A stretch of DNA of 13,250 nt from an uncultured Bacilli bacterium. Its GTDB lineage: Bacteria; Bacillota_I; Bacilli_A; RFN20; CAG-288. Where the stretch lies: assembly GCA_948525355.1 (NCBI GenBank), contig CAOSOP010000017.1, positions 1 to 13,250 on the forward strand, given 5' to 3'. Positions 1 through 7,593 of this stretch are shown one piece after another (position 1 is the stretch's first letter; each line of letters starts with the position of its first letter). The translations under genes were made by a program, and so were the position numbers. A model generated the notes under the pieces. The model saw nothing but the letters and a program-made list of their open reading frames with translations. It had not been told where the DNA came from and did not search any database.

Positions 1-21
1 GCATAAATCTTCATTCTTACT

Positions 22-498
22 ATGCCTGGGGTCCCGTTTGTTTATGCTGGTGATGAACTGATGCAAATGACAGATCGTAGTTTGCTCAGCAAGGATGGGG
101 GTTATCATCGTACTGGTGTTAGAACTCCGATGGCATTTGATGATGAGGTGGGAAGAGGATTTACTTCTAATGTTAAGAAATCTTACTTACCACTTGATGA
201 AAGAACGATAAGTGTTAAAAAATCATTAGAAGATGAAGGAAGTTTATTAAACCTCATAAAGTTGTTGATAAAGCTTCGTAAAGAAAATCACGATTTAGAG
301 GATAGAGACTTCAAACTTCTTGATAAGCCATTTGCTTATCGTCGAGGAAAAATCATCGTCTTTATCAATTTATTAGATGAAGATCAAAGCATCGAAGTTA
401 AAACTGGCGATGTATTATATTCAACTTCAAAATATGAAGTTGTTCGTGGAAAAATCGTTATCGCAGCTCATCAAGCGATAATTTATAAAGAGGTGTAA
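22..498 (+). CDS. C-terminal fragment of a GH13 alpha-glucosidase/amylase-like enzyme
   Basis: This is the 3' end of a glycoside hydrolase family 13 gene. It opens with the family's late-barrel motif MPGVPFVYAGDE (residues 1-12), continues with the RTPM segment (residues 34-37) followed by AFDD, typical of intracellular oligosaccharide alpha-glucosidases, a LIKLRKEN helix (82-89), and a beta-rich C-terminal domain. The catalytic Asp/Glu/Asp regions of GH13 lie upstream of this point and are not in the window. There is no signal peptide in the visible part. The reading frame stays GH13-like back to position 7 (IFILT before the first Met), but codon 4-6 is TAA. No ribosome site precedes ATG 22, so this fragment is not a natural start; the gene is either disrupted, frameshifted just upstream, or affected by a sequence error. 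Its stop overlaps the ATG at 498 by one base, so it belonged to the same operon as the next gene. The family is secure; substrate and intactness are not. Confidence 0.75.
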   Translation: MPGVPFVYAGDELMQMTDRSLLSKDGGYHRTGVRTPMAFDDEVGRGFTSNVKKSYLPLDERTISVKKSLEDEGSLLNLIKLLIKLRKENHDLEDRDFKLLDKPFAYRRGKIIVFINLLDEDQSIEVKTGDVLYSTSKYEVVRGKIVIAAHQAIIYKEV

Positions 499-500
499 TG

Positions 501-2237
501 ATGAAAAAGTCAAGGTTATTGTTGCTTATGTTACCAGTATTATCATGTTTTTCTTCATCTTGTAGCAGTAAAGATGAACCAGTTCCTTTTACTCCATTAA
601 ATGATAACTATCGTAACTTCTATCACATATTTGTCTCAAGTTTTGCAGATTCAAATGGTGATGGAATAGGAGATTTAAACGGAATTACAGAAAACTTAGA
701 TAAATTAAGAAAATTAGGTGATCCACATGGTAAAAATTCTTTGGGTATTTCAGGGATTTTCCTTTCACCTATTCACCCATCACCAACTTATCATAAATAT
801 GATATAACTGATTTCTTTGGAATCGATCCACAATTTGGAACGATGGATGATTTTAAAAAATTCATTGAGGAAGCTCATAAGCGTGATATCAAAGTTATTC
901 TCGATGGTGTATTTAATCATATAGCTGTTGGTCATCCGTTATTTATGCAAACAATAAATGATTTAGAGAAGAATATTGAAGTTTGTAAATTCTATACTAC
1001 AAGCACTGATCCTAAGGGTGAAGGATATTTAACTGATGCGTGCTACGCTAAAGTTCCAAATGCTCGTCGTTTTAGATTTAAACGTTCTGATGTTAAGTTC
1101 CCAGATGGTTATTCAAATCGTACCCAGACGGCTGGACTTAGCAAGACTTTATCTGAAACTTATAAACTTACTTATGAAGGATTTGCTGCTGGTATGGTTG
1201 ATTTAGATTTAGATAATGAAGAGAATCGTAAATTAATCAGTGATTATATCAAAGAGTGGACAAAACTTGGGGTTGATGGCTTCCGTTTAGATGCAGTTAA
1301 GAGTTATTATGGTGAGGAAGTCATTAAGGAGACCAAAAACTTTGAAATAATTAACTTCATCAGTCAAGAAGCGAAAAAAGTCAATCCTGATGCTTATATA
1401 GTTGCTGAAGGTCCGTGGAATACTTCGGCGATGACTTATCAGTCAAATACCGAAATCGATTCATATTTCAATTTCGGCTCGAGCCGACAAGGATTTAATA
1501 ATTCTGAACTTCATTTATCGATGTATGGATATGATGCAGTAAATGCAAATCTAGTCTATAGTTGGATTTCAGGACTTGAAGGGAAATACAAACGTCCTAA
1601 TGGCACTGATGCGATAAATGCTAACTTTATGTCAAATCATGACATCGGTCGTATACCTGATTTATTTGTCAGAACTCGCGATGGAGTTACTGGTATTGAC
1701 TTAGATCAAATGAAGTTGTTCTACGCTATTCAAAACCTAGTTTCAGGCAATTTCTTCTACTACTACGGTGATGAAATTGGAATGGTTGGTCAAGTTCAAA
1801 ACAATGATATCGTTGCTCGAGCAGCATACCTATGGACCAAAGGTGTTAGCAAGTATAAAGTTTCACCAAAACTAGAAGGTGAAGACAGCCGAACACTAGA
1901 ATACTTCCAACCACTCGATGTTCAGCAAAAGAAATCTGATTCCTTATATAATTACGTCCGACACATCAATAAGGTTAAAGATTATTATCCATCGATAGCT
2001 CGATCAAATTCTGAAAGAGTTGAAAACAGTGATAATAAAATATTGATCATCAACAAGACCTATAAAGATGAAAAGATTAAGATAGTTATAAACTTATCAA
2101 ATGATCAGAAGGTCATCGATATGGATGGAACCTTGCTCGATTCGCTTGAAGTCGGAAAGGGTTCTGCTAAACTTGCTGGGGGCAAATTAACATTAAACAA
2201 ATATAGTATTGCGATATTAGATAGAGGAGGTAATTAA
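501..2237 (+). CDS. GH13 alpha-amylase family lipoprotein
   Basis: Predicted surface-anchored alpha-glucan hydrolase. Residue numbers here count from the ATG at 498. A basic, hydrophobic N-terminus ends in VLSC (Cys17; Cys22 is an alternative), indicating lipoprotein processing. The GH13 barrel follows: ADSNGDGIGDLNGI (50-63), region I DGVFNH (136-141), region II GFRLD with nucleophile Asp265, region III VAEG with acid/base Glu304, and region IV NHD with Asp382, then YYYGDEIG (421-428). All three catalytic acids are present, so the enzyme should be active. A beta-sheet C-terminal domain occupies roughly 480-579. Length is normal for the family. The ribosome site AAAGAGGTG (487-495) fits the second ATG at 501 better than the one at 498. 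It lies between another GH13 and a MalK-like ATPase, which suggests that it trims starch or maltodextrin outside the membrane for uptake. Exact linkage specificity (amylase, neopullulanase or glucosidase) cannot be read from sequence. Confidence 0.93.
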   Translation: MKKSRLLLLMLPVLSCFSSSCSSKDEPVPFTPLNDNYRNFYHIFVSSFADSNGDGIGDLNGITENLDKLRKLGDPHGKNSLGISGIFLSPIHPSPTYHKYDITDFFGIDPQFGTMDDFKKFIEEAHKRDIKVILDGVFNHIAVGHPLFMQTINDLEKNIEVCKFYTTSTDPKGEGYLTDACYAKVPNARRFRFKRSDVKFPDGYSNRTQTAGLSKTLSETYKLTYEGFAAGMVDLDLDNEENRKLISDYIKEWTKLGVDGFRLDAVKSYYGEEVIKETKNFEIINFISQEAKKVNPDAYIVAEGPWNTSAMTYQSNTEIDSYFNFGSSRQGFNNSELHLSMYGYDAVNANLVYSWISGLEGKYKRPNGTDAINANFMSNHDIGRIPDLFVRTRDGVTGIDLDQMKLFYAIQNLVSGNFFYYYGDEIGMVGQVQNNDIVARAAYLWTKGVSKYKVSPKLEGEDSRTLEYFQPLDVQQKKSDSLYNYVRHINKVKDYYPSIARSNSERVENSDNKILIINKTYKDEKIKIVINLSNDQKVIDMDGTLLDSLEVGKGSAKLAGGKLTLNKYSIAILDRGGN

Positions 2238-2238
2238 T

Positions 2239-4995
2239 ATGGCAGGATTAAAATTACAACACATTTATAAAGTCTATCCTAATGGTGTTCAAGCTGTATC
2301 AGATTTCAACATTGATATAGAAGATTGTGAATTCATCGTTTTTGTCGGACCATCTGGTTGTGGTAAGTCCACAACACTTCGTATGATTGCTGGTCTAGAA
2401 GATATTTCTGCTGGTGATTTATACATCGGTGATACATTAGTAAACGATATTCAACCTAAGGATAGAGATATTGCAATGGTTTTCCAAAACTATGCATTAT
2501 ATCCACATATGACAGTCTATAACAACATGGCCTTCTCTTTAAAGAATAAACATATGGCAAGTGATGAAATTCATAAAAGAGTTATGGAAGCCGCAAGAAT
2601 TCTCGACATTGAGGATTATTTACCAAGAAAACCACGTGCGATGTCAGGTGGTCAAAGACAGAGAGTTTCTTTAGGTCGTGCTATCGTTAGACAACCAAAG
2701 GTCTTCCTTTTAGATGAACCATTATCTAACCTTGATGCAAAACTTAGAGCTCAAATGAGAACTGAGATCACTAAGTTGCATAAAAAATTAAAGACAACAT
2801 TTATCTATGTCACTCACGATCAAGTTGAGGCTATGACCATGGGAACAAGAATTGTTGTTATGAAAAAAGGATTTGTCCAACAAATCGATAGTCCGACAAA
2901 TCTATATGATCATCCAAACAATAAATTTGTCGCAGGATTTATCGGCACTCCACAGATGAACTTCTTTGATGTAGTTTTAAAGAGAGAGCATGAAAAGGGC
3001 ATTGTTACAATTACCTTTGCTGATAAACAAGTTCTTTCACTTGACGAGAAGTATTTCTCACACGCTGATAGGAAATATCTTAACGGCGATACTCATGTCA
3101 GTTTGGGTATTAGACCAGATTACCTTGTTGAAGGAGAAGATGGACTTGACTTTAAGATTATAAACATCGAAGCTTTGGGTAATGAAACACTTCTTTATTG
3201 TACTTTAGGAAGTGGAACATCTGAATCTGTATCTATCACTGAGGCAACATATATATTCCGTGTTAACCCTAACAAGAAATATCAAATTGATCAAGTCATC
3301 AAAGGAAGTCTTGTCGGAGAAAAGATACAGTTATTTGCAAATGCCATCGATGATGAAAATGAATCAACAATTATGCCTTATATTCCATTATCAAGCAGAG
3401 TTAAGATCAAGTTCTCTAAGGACAAGTTCACAATGTTTGGTAAGAGCTATCAAAAGTTTGGTGCATTTAAGGATGCACTTGATGGTGAATATGATGTCAT
3501 AATTCCTCACGATTCAATCGTTCCAGGAACACAGTTCAGCCTTCCTGTTTACGAGGTTACAAAACTTGGTGAGGCTAAGTATTTAGTCAATCTATATGAT
3601 GAAAAGAATGATACTTACATCTTCGCCATATCTAATACCGAACCTGCAGTTGGTTCAAAATATGACTTCGGCTTTAAGTATTATGAACTCAAAGTCGATG
3701 AACAAAGTGGTATTAAACCATGGATAAAAGAAACTGAATTAGTCGGTAAATTCGTTCGTAAAAAGAGCGGAAGAGATATATACTGGGATTTTGAAACTTT
3801 AGATGCAAGCTATCGTATTCGAGATAAGGTTATTGCCAAAATCGCCAACATCGAAGGTCGAAGAATCTTGAAGGCTGACTATCGTATTGTCTTTAATCCT
3901 CTTGTCTATAATAAGAAGGATGGACTTGATGAAAATCTTTTAAATCTCGTTTTACCAATGTCATTTAATATAAGTGAAACTCCTTCGTTAACTTCTTCAT
4001 ACGCAGTTTTAAAGGACAAGAAATTTATTGGTGTCTCTAGTGAAGAAGAACTTACTAAGCGTCCTTTAAATCTTGAACTAGCTAAGCTCAATCAGAGTTT
4101 AGAGATAAAAGAAGTGTCATTAACACGTAAGTCTAACAAAGTTACCTTAACAACTGATACTGATAAGGCTACAGTCAGTGCCGATAAGATGTATGGACTG
4201 AGCAGAAGATATCTTGAAGAAGGTGTAAAAATTAATATCGCTTATGATAAAGAAGCTGGATTAAAGAAATCGATAGAAGCAGATACATATATGCTTTATG
4301 GTGATGATGAATCATTGATCAATCCAAATAGTAATTTAGGTAATGATATAAAAATTACTGTCAAAGATGGAAAACTTGAAGCACTTGATAATGGCTTTGA
4401 AACTGATGCACTTGAAGAAGGTGAAAACTATTATTATGTAACACCTGATGCGTTTACTAAAGGTAGTACATTCAGCATGAAGATTGTTGCAAACAAAAAA
4501 CTTTCAACAAATCTCTACCTCTTAACTCTTCACGATGAAAAGACTGATAGTTACTTATATGCAAGAGTTGCTGATGAACTTGAGGTTGGAAGCTATTATC
4601 GCTTCAATATAAACTTAAGCAGAATAGTTAAATCTAGTGAGGCTAAAACAGTTTCAGTTAGAAATGTCAGTATCAATAAGAAAAGATATATGGAAGTCAT
4701 TGCTGATGGAGTTTTAAATCTTCTTGGCTTAACCCAAGTAACTATAGATGGCTTATCTTTGCCTGAAGGTTATAAGATTTATCAAGTCTATGAAACAAGG
4801 ACCAAGACATCAGGCATCAAGTATGAACTTGTTAATAATCTTGATTACGATGCACATAAGTTTATCCATGTCAATTTAAACGACAAACCTGCTGACATTG
4901 AAGTAGAAGCAGAAAGTGAAGATGAACGCGTAATTCAGATTCTTAAAGATGGTTTCGAAGTTTATTCAACAAAGAATATGATTCGATTAGCATAA
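2239..4995 (+). CDS. MalK/MsmK/UgpC-like sugar ABC transporter ATPase with long C-terminal extension
   Basis: ATP-hydrolysing subunit of a carbohydrate ABC importer, acting on the cytosolic face with permease partners not in the window. The ATPase domain (1-235) is complete: Walker A GPSGCGKST (37-45), Q-loop Gln83, signature MSGGQ (135-139), Walker B FLLDEP with Glu160, D-loop SNLD (163-166) and switch His193. A MalK-type regulatory/TOBE region follows, with the diagnostic LGIRPDYL at 289-296. MalK-type proteins are usually about 360-380 residues; this one is 918. The extra ~550 residues contain no obvious membrane segment and carry two related copies of a ~100-residue beta-rich module (about 386-485 and 702-797), each with a DEK-x-D-[ST]-Y block and a VGS block 17 residues later. 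GC and codon style are uniform, so this does not look like a misjoined ORF. A strong GAGGAGG (2224-2230) precedes the ATG. The importer assignment is firm; the role of the tail is unknown. Confidence 0.93.
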   Translation: MAGLKLQHIYKVYPNGVQAVSDFNIDIEDCEFIVFVGPSGCGKSTTLRMIAGLEDISAGDLYIGDTLVNDIQPKDRDIAMVFQNYALYPHMTVYNNMAFSLKNKHMASDEIHKRVMEAARILDIEDYLPRKPRAMSGGQRQRVSLGRAIVRQPKVFLLDEPLSNLDAKLRAQMRTEITKLHKKLKTTFIYVTHDQVEAMTMGTRIVVMKKGFVQQIDSPTNLYDHPNNKFVAGFIGTPQMNFFDVVLKREHEKGIVTITFADKQVLSLDEKYFSHADRKYLNGDTHVSLGIRPDYLVEGEDGLDFKIINIEALGNETLLYCTLGSGTSESVSITEATYIFRVNPNKKYQIDQVIKGSLVGEKIQLFANAIDDENESTIMPYIPLSSRVKIKFSKDKFTMFGKSYQKFGAFKDALDGEYDVIIPHDSIVPGTQFSLPVYEVTKLGEAKYLVNLYDEKNDTYIFAISNTEPAVGSKYDFGFKYYELKVDEQSGIKPWIKETELVGKFVRKKSGRDIYWDFETLDASYRIRDKVIAKIANIEGRRILKADYRIVFNPLVYNKKDGLDENLLNLVLPMSFNISETPSLTSSYAVLKDKKFIGVSSEEELTKRPLNLELAKLNQSLEIKEVSLTRKSNKVTLTTDTDKATVSADKMYGLSRRYLEEGVKINIAYDKEAGLKKSIEADTYMLYGDDESLINPNSNLGNDIKITVKDGKLEALDNGFETDALEEGENYYYVTPDAFTKGSTFSMKIVANKKLSTNLYLLTLHDEKTDSYLYARVADELEVGSYYRFNINLSRIVKSSEAKTVSVRNVSINKKRYMEVIADGVLNLLGLTQVTIDGLSLPEGYKIYQVYETRTKTSGIKYELVNNLDYDAHKFIHVNLNDKPADIEVEAESEDERVIQILKDGFEVYSTKNMIRLA
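3394..3693 (+). repeat. Copy A of duplicated module in the ATPase extension
   Basis: This encodes residues ~386-485 of the long ATPase. Landmarks are VKIKFSKDKF, then YDVIIPHDS, NLYDEKNDTYIFA (DEK at 454-456) and VGSKYDF (VGS at 471-473). It matches copy B at protein level; DNA identity is low, so the duplication is old. Confidence 0.7.
4342..4629 (+). repeat. Copy B of duplicated module in the ATPase extension
   Basis: This encodes residues ~702-797 of the long ATPase. Landmarks aligned to copy A are IKITVKDGKL, YYYVTPDAF, TLHDEKTDSYLYA (DEK at 766-768) and VGSYYRF (VGS at 783-785). Spacing between the two landmark blocks is identical in both copies, with roughly 30% identity over the best ~66 residues by eye. 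Confidence 0.7.
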
Positions 4996-5005
4996 GGAGG
5001 ATATA

Positions 5006-7171
5006 ATGAAGAAAAAAATAATATATCCCGCTTTCCTGCTCCTCGCTATATCTTCGTTAACTGCTTGTAATGAAGAGCCAGCTCCATCCACACCAGGTAA
5101 TCAATGGACATTAGATAGTGAGACAAGACAGTTTATAAGCACATATAAATATACTTTGGATCCAGGACCTGATGGGATTCTTTCAAACTTAAACCTTGAA
5201 CACCTCCCATCAACTGATGATACGATAACAATTACAGGTGTCTTGAAATCAGCACCTATTCTTGTTGTCCCTGAATCGGTTCGAGGATTAAAAGTCACCG
5301 GTATCGGACCTAAGGCATTTTCTTCAAGAACACTTAATACCCGTTTAGAAGAAGTGACCTTGCCAAGCAGCATCACAAGCATTGGTGATGAGGCGTTTGA
5401 AAACGATCAGAGTTTAACAGATATAAAGTTTGGTAATGTCGATAATTTAACTTTTGTCGGTGATAAAGCTTTTGGATCACTCTACCTTGATGAAGAGACC
5501 AGCACTTATAAATCAACAACACCATATTATCAAAGCATAATCGATAAAAATGAAATCACTTATTTTGGTACTAACTTAATCAGTGTTCCAAAGACAGGTG
5601 TGACAAGTATTGATGTGAAAGAAGGAACTACAACGATCGGTTCATTCTCAGTTTCAAATTCAGAAGTTTCAAGTATTTCTTTACCAAATACGATTACACA
5701 TATTGGTAGTTATGCATTTAGTAATAGTAAACTATCTTCTATAGAACTTCCTGATGGAGTCATAAGTTTAGGTGAAAGAGCATTTAGTGACAATGAAGCG
5801 TTGACAAGAGTGTATATGCCAAACAATACCGACTTCTCATATTCAGAAAGCACATCATATTTTGAAGGCTCAAAAAATATCGATGAGATTCGTTATGACG
5901 GAAATGCAGAATTAAAAGTCTTATTTGGAAATCCTGAAACCTTTGAAAATAACATTAAGACTGTTATTATAACTCCTTCAAAAGAGAAGAAACTTGTTAA
6001 AGGTGCTTTAAATGGAGTTGATGGATTAGAATCGCTGAAACTCATTTCAAATGATGAAAATGAACAGGTTACCGTAATTGAAGATGGCGCTCTTCCTGAA
6101 CAATTGAGCAATTTCAAAGAATTCATTTATGGAGATCAATTTGAATTCTTCGGTGATAATTCAGCATATCAAACATCACCACATTATACTAGTTTATCTG
6201 AAGGTCTTGTGGTCTTTGGAAAATGTTTAATCGATATAAAAGGTACAATCGATTCTTCAACAACTTTGCCTTCAAATATTGTTGGTATATCAAGCGGTGC
6301 TATTAAAGATAAGTTGAATCTTGTATCACTTCCTTCATCACTTAAATATATTGGAAAAGAAGCTTTCAAATCAAATAAGACGATTATGAATGTCAATCTT
6401 CCAAATTGCTTGTTCATTGGTGAAAGCGCATTTGCTGAATGTGAAAACATCGAAAAAATTAGTTTAGGTTTGAACTGTGAACTCTCAAAGAATGCTTTCT
6501 ACAATGATTTAAATGTCACAGAACTTGATTTCAATCCATCGATGTCACTAAAAGATTTGTTTGGTACAATCGATTTAAAGCTTGAAGAAATAGTTTTAAA
6601 TGAAGGTGTTACAGATATTAAACCTAGTGCATTTGAAGGTCTTGATTCATTAAAATCAGTTACACTTCCAAGTACATTATCTATAATTGGTGAGAAGGCA
6701 TTTAAAAACTGCAAGTCACTAAAGACTATTGTTATTCCTGAGAGAGTTAAGGAAATCGGTTCGTGGGCATTTGCTTATTGTGATAGTTTAGAAAGTGTTA
6801 CATTTGATAAAACAACTTTAACACACCCTGATGCATTTGATAATTCAATTATCCGTCCAGACATCTATTTAAGCATCATGTCATTTGCATTTGCATATGA
6901 TAAGGCTTTGACTGGTGAGTTCATTATCAGAAATAGAACAATTTATGTTGGTGGCGGTATAGTCTTTGGATCTGGAATTACAAAGTTTAAAATTGAAATG
7001 GATCGTAATTATCTCCAAGATCTTGATTTTAGTAGATTTAATCCATTAAATGAAGATAATGATATGAAATTCCAAAACTCATGGAATCTTGCTGAAGAAA
7101 AAGATTCATTTGGTAATCAAAAGAAGATACCATTTACTGCAGTTGAAGATAACTTTATACTCATTAAATAA
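5006..7171 (+). CDS. BspA-like leucine-rich-repeat surface lipoprotein
   Basis: Predicted lipid-anchored surface protein. The N-terminus has a basic start, a hydrophobic segment and an LTAC lipobox with Cys21, then a Pro/Ser-rich linker (22-32). From about residue 97 to 615 it is built of BspA-type (LRR_5) leucine-rich repeats, recognisable by recurring IG-x-x-AF turns, for example IGDEAF (126-131), IGSYAF (233-238), IGKEAF (449-454), IGESAF (471-476), IGEKAF (561-566) and IGSWAF (584-589), interleaved with LP-x-x-[IL] strands. Two linker segments resemble each other (TPYY near 172 and SPHY near 391, each followed by FG and LI). There are no cell-wall sorting or membrane segments at the C-terminus. 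Such repeats mediate binding to proteins, cells or polymers. The gene follows the ATPase with AAGGAGG (4994-5000) overlapping its stop, so the two are co-transcribed; that placement suggests a substrate-binding or adhesion role in glucan use, which is inference. Confidence 0.9.
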   Translation: MKKKIIYPAFLLLAISSLTACNEEPAPSTPGNQWTLDSETRQFISTYKYTLDPGPDGILSNLNLEHLPSTDDTITITGVLKSAPILVVPESVRGLKVTGIGPKAFSSRTLNTRLEEVTLPSSITSIGDEAFENDQSLTDIKFGNVDNLTFVGDKAFGSLYLDEETSTYKSTTPYYQSIIDKNEITYFGTNLISVPKTGVTSIDVKEGTTTIGSFSVSNSEVSSISLPNTITHIGSYAFSNSKLSSIELPDGVISLGERAFSDNEALTRVYMPNNTDFSYSESTSYFEGSKNIDEIRYDGNAELKVLFGNPETFENNIKTVIITPSKEKKLVKGALNGVDGLESLKLISNDENEQVTVIEDGALPEQLSNFKEFIYGDQFEFFGDNSAYQTSPHYTSLSEGLVVFGKCLIDIKGTIDSSTTLPSNIVGISSGAIKDKLNLVSLPSSLKYIGKEAFKSNKTIMNVNLPNCLFIGESAFAECENIEKISLGLNCELSKNAFYNDLNVTELDFNPSMSLKDLFGTIDLKLEEIVLNEGVTDIKPSAFEGLDSLKSVTLPSTLSIIGEKAFKNCKSLKTIVIPERVKEIGSWAFAYCDSLESVTFDKTTLTHPDAFDNSIIRPDIYLSIMSFAFAYDKALTGEFIIRNRTIYVGGGIVFGSGITKFKIEMDRNYLQDLDFSRFNPLNEDNDMKFQNSWNLAEEKDSFGNQKKIPFTAVEDNFILIK

Positions 7172-7178
7172 GTATTAT

Positions 7179-7205
7179 AAGGCTGTTATAGTGACAGCCT
7201 TTTTG
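7179..7205 (+). terminator. Rho-independent terminator of the glucan operon
   Basis: An 8-bp perfect stem, AAGGCTGT (7179-7186) with ACAGCCTT (7194-7201), closes a 7-base loop and runs into a T tract on the + strand, eight bases after the lipoprotein stop codon. The minus strand lacks a T tract here, so it acts in one direction only. Confidence 0.85.
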
Positions 7206-7529
7206 CGTGCCTTTTTCCGGCCAAATAGAGGGAAATTTTATGCCACTTTGATGGTCGAAATTCCAGCCTCTTCCTAAGGTTTGAGGCGTACCGATGTAGA
7301 CCTTTAGATTAAACTTTCGTGTGTATGTTGAAGTATCGTATCCAAACATATAAATGCCTATATTAACGGTGTTGAGCGCAGAAGCAACTTCTAGTTTGCT
7401 AATAGGATTGCTTCCTAAATTAAGCTGTAAAATGCTATAAGTGTAGGTTCCATTAGTCCATGGCGAAATTGTATTTCTTCCTCTTCCTGTGAATTCGTAT
7501 CTAATTGGCGCTCCCGCGCTTCCACCCAC
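7206..7529 (-). other. Unassigned minus-strand reading frame, possible gene remnant
   Basis: A minus-strand frame is open from position 7595, through the GC-rich element E1, down to the terminator at 7205. I do not recognise the product. From GTG 7529 it would read GGSAGAPIRYEFTG, then a stretch with alternating polar and hydrophobic residues rich in Tyr, Thr, Asn and Gly, with LKVYIGTPQTLGRGWNF near its end, which looks like a beta-rich structural protein. No ribosome site or convincing start exists, its upstream end is repeat sequence, and its downstream end is read through the hairpin of the convergent operon. It could be the 3' remnant of a decayed gene displaced by E1, or chance open frame. 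The 5' part (7261-7320) is about 43% GC by count, above the flanking genes. Confidence 0.3.
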
Positions 7530-7593
7530 CCCATTTCGTCCGCTGCCAGGGGCAGCTCCCTCAACGGGGTGGGTGGAGGAGGTTAGGGTGAGC
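7521..7593 (-). repeat. GC-rich inverted-repeat element E1
   Basis: Perfect 12-bp arms TCCACCCACCCC (7521-7532) and GGGGTGGGTGGA (7566-7577) enclose 33 bases that contain a second perfect hairpin, GCTGCC (7542-7547) with GGCAGC (7551-7556). Read on the minus strand it begins GCTCACCC (7593-7586), then CCTCCTCCA, then the arms. The same opening occurs in E2 at the right end of the window. It is strikingly GC-rich against an AT-rich background. Its first bases supply the last two codons and the stop of the adjacent ATP-grasp gene. No T tract follows, so it is not an intrinsic terminator. Confidence 0.8.

Noticed and set aside
5300..6850. Repetitive pattern suggesting a CRISPR or DNA tandem repeat
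   Set aside because: The periodicity is at protein level (leucine-rich repeats) with varied DNA; there are no identical spaced repeats.
7089..7277. Small + strand ORF crossing the end of the LRR lipoprotein gene
   Set aside because: It overlaps conserved coding sequence in another frame and reads through an intrinsic terminator, with no ribosome site.
7521..7593. E1 as a terminator for the ATP-grasp gene
   Set aside because: The hairpin is strong but no T tract follows on the minus strand, so it does not meet the intrinsic terminator pattern.
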